Both the position numbers and the translations under genes were made by a program. 25,585 nucleotides of DNA from JALSJK01 sp964530345 (GTDB lineage Bacteria; Pseudomonadota; Gammaproteobacteria; Methylococcales; Methylomonadaceae), in the NCBI GenBank assembly GCA_964530345.1, contig CAZGYJ010000022.1, positions 1 to 25,585 of the forward strand. The letters are read 5' to 3'. The notes under the pieces were generated by a model. It was not told the DNA's origin, ran no database searches, and saw only the letters and a list, made by a program, of their open reading frames with translations. Shown one piece after another: positions 14,930 through 23,804 of this stretch; position 1 is the stretch's first letter, and every line of letters starts with the position of its first letter.

Positions 14930-15884
14930 ATCAAATCATTCTCGTCTTAAGGACAATGTTAGTTATAAAATAAATGCCTATGGGGCACTGCATGCCCAGG
15001 CTTTATTTTCTAGTTTAGGACGATTAATCAGAAATCCCGTCACTTTTGCTATGACGGTGACAGTTTTGGCAGTGGCTTTGGCACTGGCGGCTGGTTTTTT
15101 TCTGTTGGTTGCAAATGTTCAGCAATTAACAGGAGCTTTGGAAGACAGTAACCATGTGTCGGTATTTTTACAACCGCATGTAACAGAAAAACAAGGGCGA
15201 GAACTTGCAAATAAGTTACGAGAAGATACCCGGATCAGCCAGGTTACATTTATTTCCAAACAGCAGGCATTGGAAGAATTTAAACAATACAGCGGTTTTG
15301 GCGAAGTTCTCAATGTACTGGAAAGCAATCCTTTACCTCATGTGATTCAAATTTTACCTGAAAGTATGTTATCTGATGAGAGTTTGACCAGTGATCTGAT
15401 TATCAAGCTGAAAAATTTGCCGGAAACTGATTTTGTGCAAATGGATATGGCATGGCTAAAGCGGCTACAGGCCATGATTCATTTAGCGAACCGGGGAGTT
15501 TTGATTTTGTCCGTTGTTTTAGCTCTGGGAATTTTATTTATTACGGGTAATACGATCCGGCTGGAATTGCAAAATAGCCGGGATGAAATTCAAATAGCAC
15601 AACTTGTTGGAGCAACACATGCCTTTATTCGTAGACCTTTTTTGTATAGCGGGTTTTGGTATGGGCTTATTGCTGGTGCTGCCGCCTGGATTTTGGTGAG
15701 TTTGATGCTTTTATTAATTCAGCAGCCTCTCGATCAACTGATTGGTCTTTATGAAGGGCAATTTAGGGTACGCTTTTTTAGCTTTAAGGAAACAGTCATG
15801 CTATTTATGATCTCTGTAGGTCTTGGTGTTTCAGGTGCATGGATAGTGTTGCATAGTCAAATTCAGCAATTGAAACCGGAATAA
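14910..15884 (+). CDS. ftsX: Cell division protein FtsX
   Basis: Permease-like partner of FtsE, 324 aa. A cytoplasmic N-terminus is followed by one helix (about 45-68), a periplasmic domain of about 130 residues that contacts murein hydrolase activators, and three more helices (GVLILSVVLALGILFITG; GLIAGAAAWILVSLMLLL; VMLFMISVGLGVSGAWIV). The RDEIQIAQLVGATHAFIRRP segment is an FtsX hallmark. The ATG at 14910 lies inside ftsE and gives the expected length; an upstream extension of the frame to 14826 is only overlap with ftsE. rpoH, which commonly follows ftsX in Gammaproteobacteria, is not here. Confidence 0.94.
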   Translation: MKQSGVKSNHSRLKDNVSYKINAYGALHAQALFSSLGRLIRNPVTFAMTVTVLAVALALAAGFFLLVANVQQLTGALEDSNHVSVFLQPHVTEKQGRELANKLREDTRISQVTFISKQQALEEFKQYSGFGEVLNVLESNPLPHVIQILPESMLSDESLTSDLIIKLKNLPETDFVQMDMAWLKRLQAMIHLANRGVLILSVVLALGILFITGNTIRLELQNSRDEIQIAQLVGATHAFIRRPFLYSGFWYGLIAGAAAWILVSLMLLLIQQPLDQLIGLYEGQFRVRFFSFKETVMLFMISVGLGVSGAWIVLHSQIQQLKPE

Positions 15885-15896
15885 TAGCGAAATAAA

Positions 15897-17537
15897 ATGA
15901 CCGATTCCATGACAACTATTTTGACCATCGAGAAAGAGGCCTCCCATAAGGAAAATCTCGATACCAATTTGTCAAGGGAATCATTTCATCTACTCTGGGC
16001 TGACAGTATTGAACAAGGCTTGGAATTGGCCTTGCTACATGGTCCTGATGTGGTTTTATTAAACTCCGGGCTGTCACCCCATTCAGTTTTTGATGCTAGG
16101 CAACGATTACACAAGATTATTCGTTCAATTGGGGCATCGGTGATTTTGCTGGGAGAGCCAGATAAGGAGTCATTCGATTCATCATTAGACAATAGCCGTG
16201 TTGATTTTTTAACCTTGCCAGTTGGCAAGGAAAAGTTATTGGCCCGGCTGAATACCCATCTGCAGATTTCCCGGTTACAAAGGGAGCTAACAGAGTCCAA
16301 GGCTAAATTATCCGGTATTTTATATCATGCCCATCTGGGTATTGCCTATACAGACAGGTTTTTTCGGCTTAACAATATCAACGATCAATTCGTTAAATTA
16401 TTGGGCTATGTGGGCAGCAAGCCCATGACACTTTTCGATTTGTTTCCTGGAACAGTTGAGAGGCACAGGCAATTGAAGCAGCAAATTGAAAAGGCAGTAA
16501 ACCGTCATGGTTTTTTTGAGTCGGAATTAAAAGTCTGTCACCAGAATGGTTCATCAAGATGGTGCAAAATCAGGGCAGGATCAATTATTCCAGGAAAAAT
16601 TGAACAGGGAATGATTTGGTCTTTTGAGGATATTACCGAAAAAAAAATAATTGAAGATGAGTTACAACTGGCGGCCACCGTATATCAGGTTACCGGAGAA
16701 GCAATCATATTGCTGAATATCCATCATCAGATCGTCAGTATTAATCCTGCTTTTTCAGCCATGACCGGGTTTACAAAAAATGACATTACTGAAATTGCAT
16801 TCAGTAATTTAATACAAGAAGATACTGACTTAAGTAGTTATCTTGATATTTGTGATCATTTGCAGAAGCAGTTACGCTGGAAAGGAGAATTAAAAATAAA
16901 GCGATTCAGCGGGCCAGCTTTTGTTGCTTATACACGTATTGATGCGGTAACCCGAACTGATGGCAGCATTGCCCAATTTGTTTGTGTATTATCTGATTTT
17001 ACCGAACGCAAAAAATACGAGGAAGAATTACGTTTTCAAGCTGAATATGATGCCTTGACTCAGTTACCCAATCGAAAGCTGTTTTTCCATCGTTTGCAAT
17101 TGGCTTTGAATGGCGCAAAACGTTATTTGCACAACGTGGCGCTACTATATCTTGATTTGGATAAATTCAAATGGGTTAATGATAACTTCGGGCATGGTCG
17201 AGGGGATGAGGTGCTGTTTGAGGTGGCTCGAAGACTTAAACAATGTATCCGTGAAGTTGATACGGTTGCCCGAATTGGCGGCGATGAGTTTGTTATTATT
17301 TTGAATGGCACATCGAAACAGTTAATTAAGTCTACCGTACAACGGATACTTGAAGCTATCAATTTGCCGGTTTGTAATAACGAAATTGCTATTAACGTTA
17401 CTGTGAGTATTGGAGTGGCCCTGTTTCCTGATGATGCGCAGGATCTAGACAAACTGGTTTTGATGGCGGATCAGGCGATGTATAAAGCAAAAAGAAAGGG
17501 GAGCGCGACTTACTGTTGGCATTCAATGAGCGATTAG
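15897..17537 (+). CDS. Diguanylate cyclase with degenerate receiver and two PAS domains
   Basis: Predicted soluble protein of 546 aa making c-di-GMP from two GTP. Residues 7-125 fold like a response-regulator receiver, but the phospho-acceptor position is Asn (PDVVLLNSGLS), the conserved Thr is Gly (VILLGEP) and the conserved Lys is Leu (LTLPV), so phosphorylation is unlikely. PAS-like domains follow at about 135-250 and 255-372, then a GGDEF domain. Catalytic GGDEF (461-465) is intact, as is the inhibitory I-site R452-x-x-D455 five residues upstream, so product inhibition is likely. No membrane segment is seen. It starts 12 bp after ftsX and ends 6 bp before the HD-GYP gene, an obvious synthesis/degradation pair. 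Confidence 0.9.
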   Translation: MTDSMTTILTIEKEASHKENLDTNLSRESFHLLWADSIEQGLELALLHGPDVVLLNSGLSPHSVFDARQRLHKIIRSIGASVILLGEPDKESFDSSLDNSRVDFLTLPVGKEKLLARLNTHLQISRLQRELTESKAKLSGILYHAHLGIAYTDRFFRLNNINDQFVKLLGYVGSKPMTLFDLFPGTVERHRQLKQQIEKAVNRHGFFESELKVCHQNGSSRWCKIRAGSIIPGKIEQGMIWSFEDITEKKIIEDELQLAATVYQVTGEAIILLNIHHQIVSINPAFSAMTGFTKNDITEIAFSNLIQEDTDLSSYLDICDHLQKQLRWKGELKIKRFSGPAFVAYTRIDAVTRTDGSIAQFVCVLSDFTERKKYEEELRFQAEYDALTQLPNRKLFFHRLQLALNGAKRYLHNVALLYLDLDKFKWVNDNFGHGRGDEVLFEVARRLKQCIREVDTVARIGGDEFVIILNGTSKQLIKSTVQRILEAINLPVCNNEIAINVTVSIGVALFPDDAQDLDKLVLMADQAMYKAKRKGSATYCWHSMSD

Positions 17538-17543
17538 ATAATC

Positions 17544-19355
17544 ATGATCTTAAACAAAATCAATTTCGATAAGTTAAAGAGCCTGCGGATTTTATATGTT
17601 GAGGATGATGCAGAAACCCGGGAAGAACTCGAGCTGCTATTAAAACAATGGGTTACGGGCCTTTATGTTGCTAATAATGGTACTGAAGGCTTTAAGTTGT
17701 TTCAAAAATATCGGCCGGATGTGGTTATTACTGACATACAAATGCCGTTAACGAATGGTTTGGCGATGTCGGCAGATATTAAACATCTTGTACCAGAGCA
17801 GCATATTATTATTTTGAGTGCCTATAATGATGTCGAATACGCATTCAGGGCAATGAAGCTGGGGATACAGCATTATCTGACCAAACCAATCAATATTGAA
17901 AGACTATTGAAATTGCTTGAAAAAATTGTTGAACAAATTCAATTACAAAGCGAATTGGCGAAAAGCCAGAAACTGTTGCAGCAATATAAATTAATGGTCG
18001 ACGAACAAGCAATTGTTGCAAAATTTAATCTTGATGGCGAAGTCACCTATGTTAATGACCGTTTTTGTGACTTATCCGGATACAGTAAAGAGGAGCTCAT
18101 TGGCAATTTTTACCCATTTTTATATCAGGTTGATGGAGATTTAGAAAAATTTCTGGATTTTCTAAAGCAATTGGCTGGTAAACGGAAGTGGCATAGTATT
18201 GTTAAAAATAAAACCAAGCTAGGCAAGGTATTTGTTGCTGATGTGATTATTACTGCGATAGTAGATGAGGTAAATCAGGTTGAGGAATATGTCGCCATGA
18301 TGGTCGATATTACCCATTTGTTTAACCAGCATGAATTAGATACCGCTGACCTGAAAAAAGATCTGGATCAACAAAAACATTTTTTAGCCGAATATGAACG
18401 GGCTTTGGATGTCGGTTCATCACTCTGTGTTATCGGAAATGATGGTTTGATTCAAAGTGTCAATCAAAATTTTTGTAACAGTCTACAGTGTCAGGCTAAA
18501 GATCTGATTGGCCAATCGTATTGTGGCATGATATCTCGTAAAAAAGCAGGTTTAGAGGTTAAAAATTTTCAACAACGCGTTTTACATAGCATTCAACGAC
18601 ATGGACATAGTGCGGAGCTGTTAAAATTAAAATATGGTGAGGGTCCTGAAAAGACATTCAGTAGTGTGATCGTCGGCATTAAAAATTTACAAGGTGATAA
18701 TCATTGTTATCTGGCGCTTAGTCAAGATATCACCGAATCGATTAAATTGAATGAAGATATTCTTGAGACCCAAAAAGAATTTATTTATTTGATGGGAGAG
18801 GTTGTTGAAAATCGAAGTCATGAAACCGGAAAACATTTAAAAAGAGTAGCCGAAATTTCACATTATTTGGCTGAAAAGTTAGGTTTGGGAGATGATTTTT
18901 CGGAAATGCTCGGAATTACTTCGCCGATGCATGATATTGGTAAAATTGGCATTTCTGATGCAATTTTGCACAAGCCGGGACGGTTGACAAAGAGCGAGTT
19001 TGAAATCATGAAAACCCATTCCCAGCTGGGTTTTGATATACTCAAAAAAATGGACAAGCCCTTGATTCAAATGGCCGCCCGGATTGCCCATGAACATCAT
19101 GAACACTTTGATGGATCCGGTTATCCCGTGGGTTTATCAGGTGAAGAGATTTCAATAGAAGGCCGGATTGTTGCTTTGGTGGATGTTTTTGACGCCTTGG
19201 GGAGCAAGCGGATTTACAAAGAACCCTGGTCAGATGATACGATTTTAGCGTATATCCAAAGTAAAAAAGGTAGACAATTTGATCCGCAGTTAGTCAATTT
19301 ATTGACTGAGCATTATGATGAGATCATAGCAATTCGCAACCAGCTTTCGGATTAA
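17544..19355 (+). CDS. Response regulator with receiver, two PAS and HD-GYP domains (c-di-GMP phosphodiesterase)
   Basis: Soluble protein of 603 aa predicted to hydrolyse c-di-GMP. An intact receiver (about 14-130) has the acidic cluster E20/D21/D22, phospho-acceptor D64 in VVITDIQMP, S92 in ILSAYND and K114 in TKP. Two PAS-like domains lie at about 145-265 and 285-400. The C-terminal HD-GYP domain has H463-D464 in MHDIGKIGI, HEHHEHFDGSGYPVGL with GYP at 526-528, and RIVALVDVFDAL, all needed for metal binding and catalysis. Six bases separate it from the diguanylate cyclase. The kinase at 23805-25238 is the only histidine kinase in the window and is a plausible partner, by inference only. Confidence 0.92.
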   Translation: MILNKINFDKLKSLRILYVEDDAETREELELLLKQWVTGLYVANNGTEGFKLFQKYRPDVVITDIQMPLTNGLAMSADIKHLVPEQHIIILSAYNDVEYAFRAMKLGIQHYLTKPINIERLLKLLEKIVEQIQLQSELAKSQKLLQQYKLMVDEQAIVAKFNLDGEVTYVNDRFCDLSGYSKEELIGNFYPFLYQVDGDLEKFLDFLKQLAGKRKWHSIVKNKTKLGKVFVADVIITAIVDEVNQVEEYVAMMVDITHLFNQHELDTADLKKDLDQQKHFLAEYERALDVGSSLCVIGNDGLIQSVNQNFCNSLQCQAKDLIGQSYCGMISRKKAGLEVKNFQQRVLHSIQRHGHSAELLKLKYGEGPEKTFSSVIVGIKNLQGDNHCYLALSQDITESIKLNEDILETQKEFIYLMGEVVENRSHETGKHLKRVAEISHYLAEKLGLGDDFSEMLGITSPMHDIGKIGISDAILHKPGRLTKSEFEIMKTHSQLGFDILKKMDKPLIQMAARIAHEHHEHFDGSGYPVGLSGEEISIEGRIVALVDVFDALGSKRIYKEPWSDDTILAYIQSKKGRQFDPQLVNLLTEHYDEIIAIRNQLSD

Positions 19356-19385
19356 CAGAATTAACAGAATAAATTCGATTGCAGG

Positions 19386-20780
19386 ATGAAATTTAAAATT
19401 TTGCTTGTATTTCTGCTTTGGTGTGCAAAAGCAGCCGTTGCGGAAGAGAGAGTTTCACAGTATCAGAATTTGACCCTTGATGATTGTATTCGAATTGCAT
19501 TAAAAAAACATCAATCATTACAGGTTTCCCAGGCAGCCGTAGAAATGGCCGAAGCGCAATATCAGCAGGCGATGTCAGCTTATTGGCCGCGGCTGGATAT
19601 TAATGTTAGTGCGAGCAGGGCGGATCAAGATCGTACTTTTTCTTTGCAGGGCTCAGTATCCCTACCCAACGAACTTGCTAATATTGGACCAAAACCGATT
19701 AAATCCATTCCTTTGGATATGGATATAAAATTGATGGATCGCGACATTTTGTCGTCATCAGTTAATTTGACCTATCCGGTTTTTACTGGTGGTAAACGCC
19801 ATGCTGTTGTAAATCAGGCTAAGCACGGCGTTGAAATTGCGAAACAAGGGATGCGTAAATCGACTTTGAGTATTATTCGAGATATTAAACGCTTTTATTA
19901 TGGAGCGGAATTTGCTCAACAAATGGAACAACTGACTTCCGATACCCTAGAACGCTTTCAAGTTATTGAAGAACTGACAGAATTATTGTTTCAAAATGGT
20001 TCGTTAAAAGTCAAAAAGACTGATTTTCTACGAACTAAAACAACGACGGCAATAACTCGTGCCATGTTGCATGAAGCACACTATGCAACAGAGTTGGCAC
20101 ACCAGGCTTTAGTCAACGCCATGGGGCTTGAATTAACTGAACAATTGACCCTTAAGTTTAATAAACAAACTTTTCGTTTAAATCAGGATTTTCAAGCATT
20201 GATTGAAGATGCTCAAAATTTTAATCCTGACATCCAACGCCTGAGTTTGGCTGTTATGGCTTCTGGAGAAAAAATTACGGAAGCACGTAGTGGTTATTAC
20301 CCTAAATTGGGGTTAGGAGTTACTGCTCATAAAATCTGGAGTGATTTTGATAGTGGGCTGATTAATTCAGATAACCAGGAAGGATGGACTATTGGAGTTG
20401 AGTTGAAATGGAATTTGTTTGATGGCTTTAGAACATCGGGAAAAGTGGATCAGGCAAAAGCAAGATTAAAAAAATTAGAAAGTCAAAAGGTTCTTGTGAA
20501 TCAAGCAACAGCATTACTTATTAAACAACATTTGTTGCGTCTAAAATCAGCAAATCAGCAAATTGATGATTTGTTAGTGGCTGTGAAGTATGCCGCCCAA
20601 AACCGTGACCTCCATATTCGCGCTTATCGTGAGGAAATGGTTAAAACAGAAGACGTACTTGAATCACAAGTCACTGAAGCATTTGTACAGGGGTCTTTAT
20701 ATCGTGCTAGATATAATCTTAATAAAGCACTGTATTCCCTGGAATTTCAGGTTGGGAAGAATATTAGAGCAATGGAATAA
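19386..20780 (+). CDS. TolC-family outer membrane efflux protein
   Basis: Outer-membrane channel subunit of 464 aa. A signal peptide (residues 1-19, ending AVA) precedes two homologous halves of long alpha-helical repeats, typical of the OEP family: LTLDDCIRIALKKH near the N-terminus and TYPVFTGGKRHAVVNQAKHG (first strand/helix border), then the repeat counterpart ELKWNLFDGFRTSGKVDQAK. Length is standard. No membrane fusion protein or inner-membrane pump is encoded nearby, so it is an orphan channel here. It lies 30 bp after the HD-GYP gene and 13 bp before the first PhnD-like gene, probably in the same transcript. Substrate unknown. Confidence 0.9.
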   Translation: MKFKILLVFLLWCAKAAVAEERVSQYQNLTLDDCIRIALKKHQSLQVSQAAVEMAEAQYQQAMSAYWPRLDINVSASRADQDRTFSLQGSVSLPNELANIGPKPIKSIPLDMDIKLMDRDILSSSVNLTYPVFTGGKRHAVVNQAKHGVEIAKQGMRKSTLSIIRDIKRFYYGAEFAQQMEQLTSDTLERFQVIEELTELLFQNGSLKVKKTDFLRTKTTTAITRAMLHEAHYATELAHQALVNAMGLELTEQLTLKFNKQTFRLNQDFQALIEDAQNFNPDIQRLSLAVMASGEKITEARSGYYPKLGLGVTAHKIWSDFDSGLINSDNQEGWTIGVELKWNLFDGFRTSGKVDQAKARLKKLESQKVLVNQATALLIKQHLLRLKSANQQIDDLLVAVKYAAQNRDLHIRAYREEMVKTEDVLESQVTEAFVQGSLYRARYNLNKALYSLEFQVGKNIRAME

Positions 20781-20793
20781 AAGAGGATGGGAA

Positions 20794-21673
20794 ATGGGCA
20801 AATTTGTTATTGGCATTTTGTTATTGATATTTTTTCTAGAAATAACGAGTGCTGAGGAATCTGACAAATATCCTGAATATATAATTGGCGTGAATCAAAA
20901 TCTATTTCCTGATTTAACACCTACCGAGTCAAGTTTGGCTTTGAAACTGGTTGATAAGGATTTTGGGGAATTTGCCAAGCTTCGTGTTTCCCATATTAAT
21001 TATGATGATTTAGCCGAAATGCGGAAGGACTTTAATAATGGCAGGTTTAATTTTATTATTTTGCCTTCTATTGAAATTATTAAAAATTTTGAGAAAGAAC
21101 AACTAGGTGAAGCGCTTACGCTTTCTTCTCACGGTCAATTTTTGGATTTGTTGCTTGTGATTTCCAGAAACAATGAGGGAATTCATGATTTCTCGGATTT
21201 AAAAAATCGAAAAATAAGTATTCTCGAAAATGATGAATTAACTGATATTTACCTAAAAACCTTAGTTTATCGTTCAGGCGGCACTGATAAATGTTTTTTT
21301 TCAAAAATCAATAAACTCCCGACTTCTCAGCGCTTGATATTGCAACTGTTTTTTAAACAAACTGATGCAATTGTTATTTTTCAGAGCCAGCTTCAGCTGG
21401 CATTGGAAATGAATCCAGTCATTGCAGAAAAAGTAAAGGTAGTTGAAAAGTATGAAGCTGTTTCAGCAGATATTGGGTACTTTAGTAAAAACGTGGAAAA
21501 AAATTTACAAGAATATATTATTTCCAGCCTGTTGAAATTTCAGCGTACGGTCAGAGGGAGGCAGTTACTGCTTTTATTTAAAACCGATGAATATAGGCGA
21601 ACAAATTGGGCACATTTAGAGCCACTGATAAAGTTATATAATGAATACAAGTTGTTAAAAAAAAATACAGATA
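20794..21673 (+). CDS. PhnD-like periplasmic substrate-binding protein 1 (C-terminus in gap)
   Basis: About 293 residues are visible before the gap. A signal peptide (about 1-20, ending TSA) precedes a two-lobe periplasmic binding fold of the phosphate/phosphite/phosphonate-binding (PhnD-like) type: FNFIILPSIEIIKNF, DLKNRKISILENDE, TDAIVIFQSQLQLALEMNP and VRGRQLLLLF are the equivalents of segments in the next two genes. The paralogues end soon after this point, so only a few residues and the stop are probably lost. The ATG at 20794 follows AGAGG (20783-20786); an in-frame extension back to 20590 lies inside the tolC-like gene and is not used. No transporter permease or ATPase is adjacent, so a sensing role with the downstream kinase is likelier than uptake. 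Ligand unknown. Confidence 0.82.
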
Positions 21674-21773
21674 NNNNNNNNNNNNNNNNNNNNNNNNNNN
21701 NNNNNNNNNNNNNNNNNNNNNNNNNNNNNNNNNNNNNNNNNNNNNNNNNNNNNNNNNNNNNNNNNNNNNNNNN
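21674..21773. other. Assembly gap (100 N)
   Basis: Exactly 100 N between the first and second PhnD-like genes. Real length is unknown; it hides the end of the first gene. High similarity between tandem paralogues is one possible cause, though these three are quite divergent. Confidence 0.95.
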
Positions 21774-21837
21774 GTATTAATATACCCTTAAACGGTTTAT
21801 GATTTTTCTGCAGCCATAATTGTCTGATTTTTGCTCA

Positions 21838-22734
21838 ATGATTACTCTTGTTGCGTTGTTTTTACTGCTTAGCTTTAACGCTGATTGTGTTTGTGCAGAT
21901 CAAAAAGCACAAAATGGTGAGCATTTAAATATTGGCATTTATAGACCCTCATTAAGTAATTATGTTGATTTAGCTGATATCGAAATTTCTTTGAAATACT
22001 GGTTACGGGAAGTCACTCATGATCTCGCTATACAAACGACAGAAACTTATTTTTTTGAAAACTATCAGGATTTAAGTGAATCCTTTTCCAAGGGAGACAT
22101 TGATGTATTTGTTGCTCCACCGCTTGCTGTCGTCATGTATTTTGACAAGGAATTACTTGCAGAGGGTTTTTATAATAAAGGGAATAGTCATGAGGGAGAA
22201 GCCTTGTTGCTTTTGGCGCGTTCCAAAGTGATTGAAGACCTTGGACATCTGGCCGGAAAAAAACTGATTTTACCGGCTAATGATAAATTGGCTGAATTTT
22301 TTTTGGAAACAGTGACCCTGGAAACCTCTCGTAAGGCTCTTGCTGATATTTTTCCGACGATTGTAACAGCAAAAAAAATGAACCGAATTATCTTGAGTTT
22401 GTTTTTTGGTCATTCGGATGTGGCGGTTGTTTATAAGAGTAGTTATGAAGTTATGGTTGAAATGAACGCTCAGATTAATTCCCGAATAAAAATATTAAAA
22501 TCATTTCCTGTCTTGTCAAAAAACATAGGGTTTATACGCAAGAACTTGTTCAACCGAACACAAATTATTGAAAATATCCGGAATTTCTCGATTCATCCAA
22601 GAGGGCGTCAAATAATGAATGTGTTCCAATGTTCTGCTGTGGGGATTGTATCTACCAAAGCCCTTGTGCCATTTGAACATTTTTACCAGAACTATTTGGC
22701 CTTGAAAAATCAATGGTTGATTAATAAGTTGTAA
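21838..22734 (+). CDS. PhnD-like periplasmic substrate-binding protein 2
   Basis: Protein of 298 aa from the ATG at 21838; an in-frame TTG at 21820 would add six residues, and neither start has a good ribosome site. A signal peptide (to about residue 22, VCA) is followed by the same two-lobe binding fold as its neighbours: GDIDVFVAPPLAVVMYF, LAGKKLILPANDKLAEFF, HSDVAVVYKSSYEVMVEMNA and PRGRQIMNVF. It is highly divergent from the flanking paralogues apart from these landmarks. No permease or ATPase is nearby. Likely periplasmic; ligand unknown. Confidence 0.82.
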   Translation: MITLVALFLLLSFNADCVCADQKAQNGEHLNIGIYRPSLSNYVDLADIEISLKYWLREVTHDLAIQTTETYFFENYQDLSESFSKGDIDVFVAPPLAVVMYFDKELLAEGFYNKGNSHEGEALLLLARSKVIEDLGHLAGKKLILPANDKLAEFFLETVTLETSRKALADIFPTIVTAKKMNRIILSLFFGHSDVAVVYKSSYEVMVEMNAQINSRIKILKSFPVLSKNIGFIRKNLFNRTQIIENIRNFSIHPRGRQIMNVFQCSAVGIVSTKALVPFEHFYQNYLALKNQWLINKL

Positions 22735-22820
22735 GGAATACTTAAGAATTATCACTTAGAGTTGTTTTCTTACCAAACCAGATTTGTAGACAACAATTAA
22801 ACTCTTGGGAGCGCGCGAGT

Positions 22821-23699
22821 GTGATAAAAGCAAGGAAGATAAGGTTTTTTTCTAATATAGCGATACTTTTGATCATTGTTTTTGTTCCAATGGCCAAGGC
22901 CGCTAATAATGGGACGATAGTTTTTGTCCAGGATGGCATTGGAGAACTGCAACAAATAGAGAAACAAATTGCAATTCAGTTTTGGGACAATTATTTTAAT
23001 AAAAAAGAAAAAAACTATTCGTTTGCTTCTACGGTTACTACCATCGATAAATTCATCAAACATTTTAATGACAAGAAAATTGATTATGTGCTTATAGATG
23101 GTTCTAATTTCATTCAATATTACCAGTATTTAAAACCAAAGCTCAAAGATGAGGCGTGGCTGGTGCAACGAACTGAGAATAATTTTGAAGAATTTGTGTT
23201 ACTGGTAAGGAAAAAAGCAAAAATTGAGCACTTCCGGCAATTAAAAAATACAGTTTTTTCATTGCATTCAGGTTACGGGTTGTTACGACTTTATCTTGAA
23301 CAGCTAGTGACTAAAACGTCCAGTTCATCAATGACTGAATTTTTCAAAAAAATCCTGGATGCAAAAACTGAATCCCAGGCAATATTAGATGTTTTTTTTT
23401 CTAAGAGCGATGCCTGCATTGTTGCAAAACATGTCTTCGATGATGCCATCGAGCTAAATCCAGTCATCGGTGAAAAAATTAAAATTCTTTTGCATTCAAA
23501 AAGAATTTATGCGCCGGCTATTTATTTAGCGCTTGATGGTGTTTCAAAAAAAGGCAGGCAAAATTTCTCGCGTTCAGTAGAAATGTTAAATAATACGGTT
23601 CGTGGTCGACAAGTATTGGATCTTTTTGGTATTCATATTATAAAAAGGATTGATTCCAGAAAACTGGAGCCCATGTTGCAGCAAAGTGTTGCCTGGTAA
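22821..23699 (+). CDS. PhnD-like periplasmic substrate-binding protein 3
   Basis: Protein of 292 aa starting with GTG at 22821, supported by GGGAG at 22807-22811. A signal peptide (about 1-27, ending AKA) is followed by the PhnD-like fold; corresponding segments are KIDYVLIDGSNFIQYY, LKNTVFSLHSGYGLLRLYLE, KSDACIVAKHVFDDAIELNP and VRGRQVLDLFG. The gene lies 86 bp after the second copy and 105 bp before the sensor kinase. It is closer to the first copy than the second in the ELNPVIGEKIKIL segment (compare EMNPVIAEKVKVV). Ligand unknown. Confidence 0.82.
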   Translation: MIKARKIRFFSNIAILLIIVFVPMAKAANNGTIVFVQDGIGELQQIEKQIAIQFWDNYFNKKEKNYSFASTVTTIDKFIKHFNDKKIDYVLIDGSNFIQYYQYLKPKLKDEAWLVQRTENNFEEFVLLVRKKAKIEHFRQLKNTVFSLHSGYGLLRLYLEQLVTKTSSSSMTEFFKKILDAKTESQAILDVFFSKSDACIVAKHVFDDAIELNPVIGEKIKILLHSKRIYAPAIYLALDGVSKKGRQNFSRSVEMLNNTVRGRQVLDLFGIHIIKRIDSRKLEPMLQQSVAW

Positions 23700-23804
23700 G
23701 AGTCTACAAACAAATCAAGGTATTGTATTTAGGAAATGGTAAATGTTTTATATCATCTGTAATCAAAGATAATTTTTTCTCAATGCTATGGATAATTGGA
23801 TGGC

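Noticed and set aside
19360..19378. Short match (cagaataaattcga) to the end of the 156-bp repeat, upstream of the TolC-family gene
   Set aside because: Only about 14 AT-rich bases match, with no partner arm and no flanking TAA structure; probably chance.
20590..20793. Upstream extension of the first PhnD-like gene
   Set aside because: It lies inside the TolC-family gene in another frame; the signal peptide and ribosome site mark the ATG at 20794.
22760..22815. GTTGT/ACAAC inverted repeat between PhnD-like genes 2 and 3
   Set aside because: The arms are only 5 bp with poor extension; expected by chance in AT-rich spacer.
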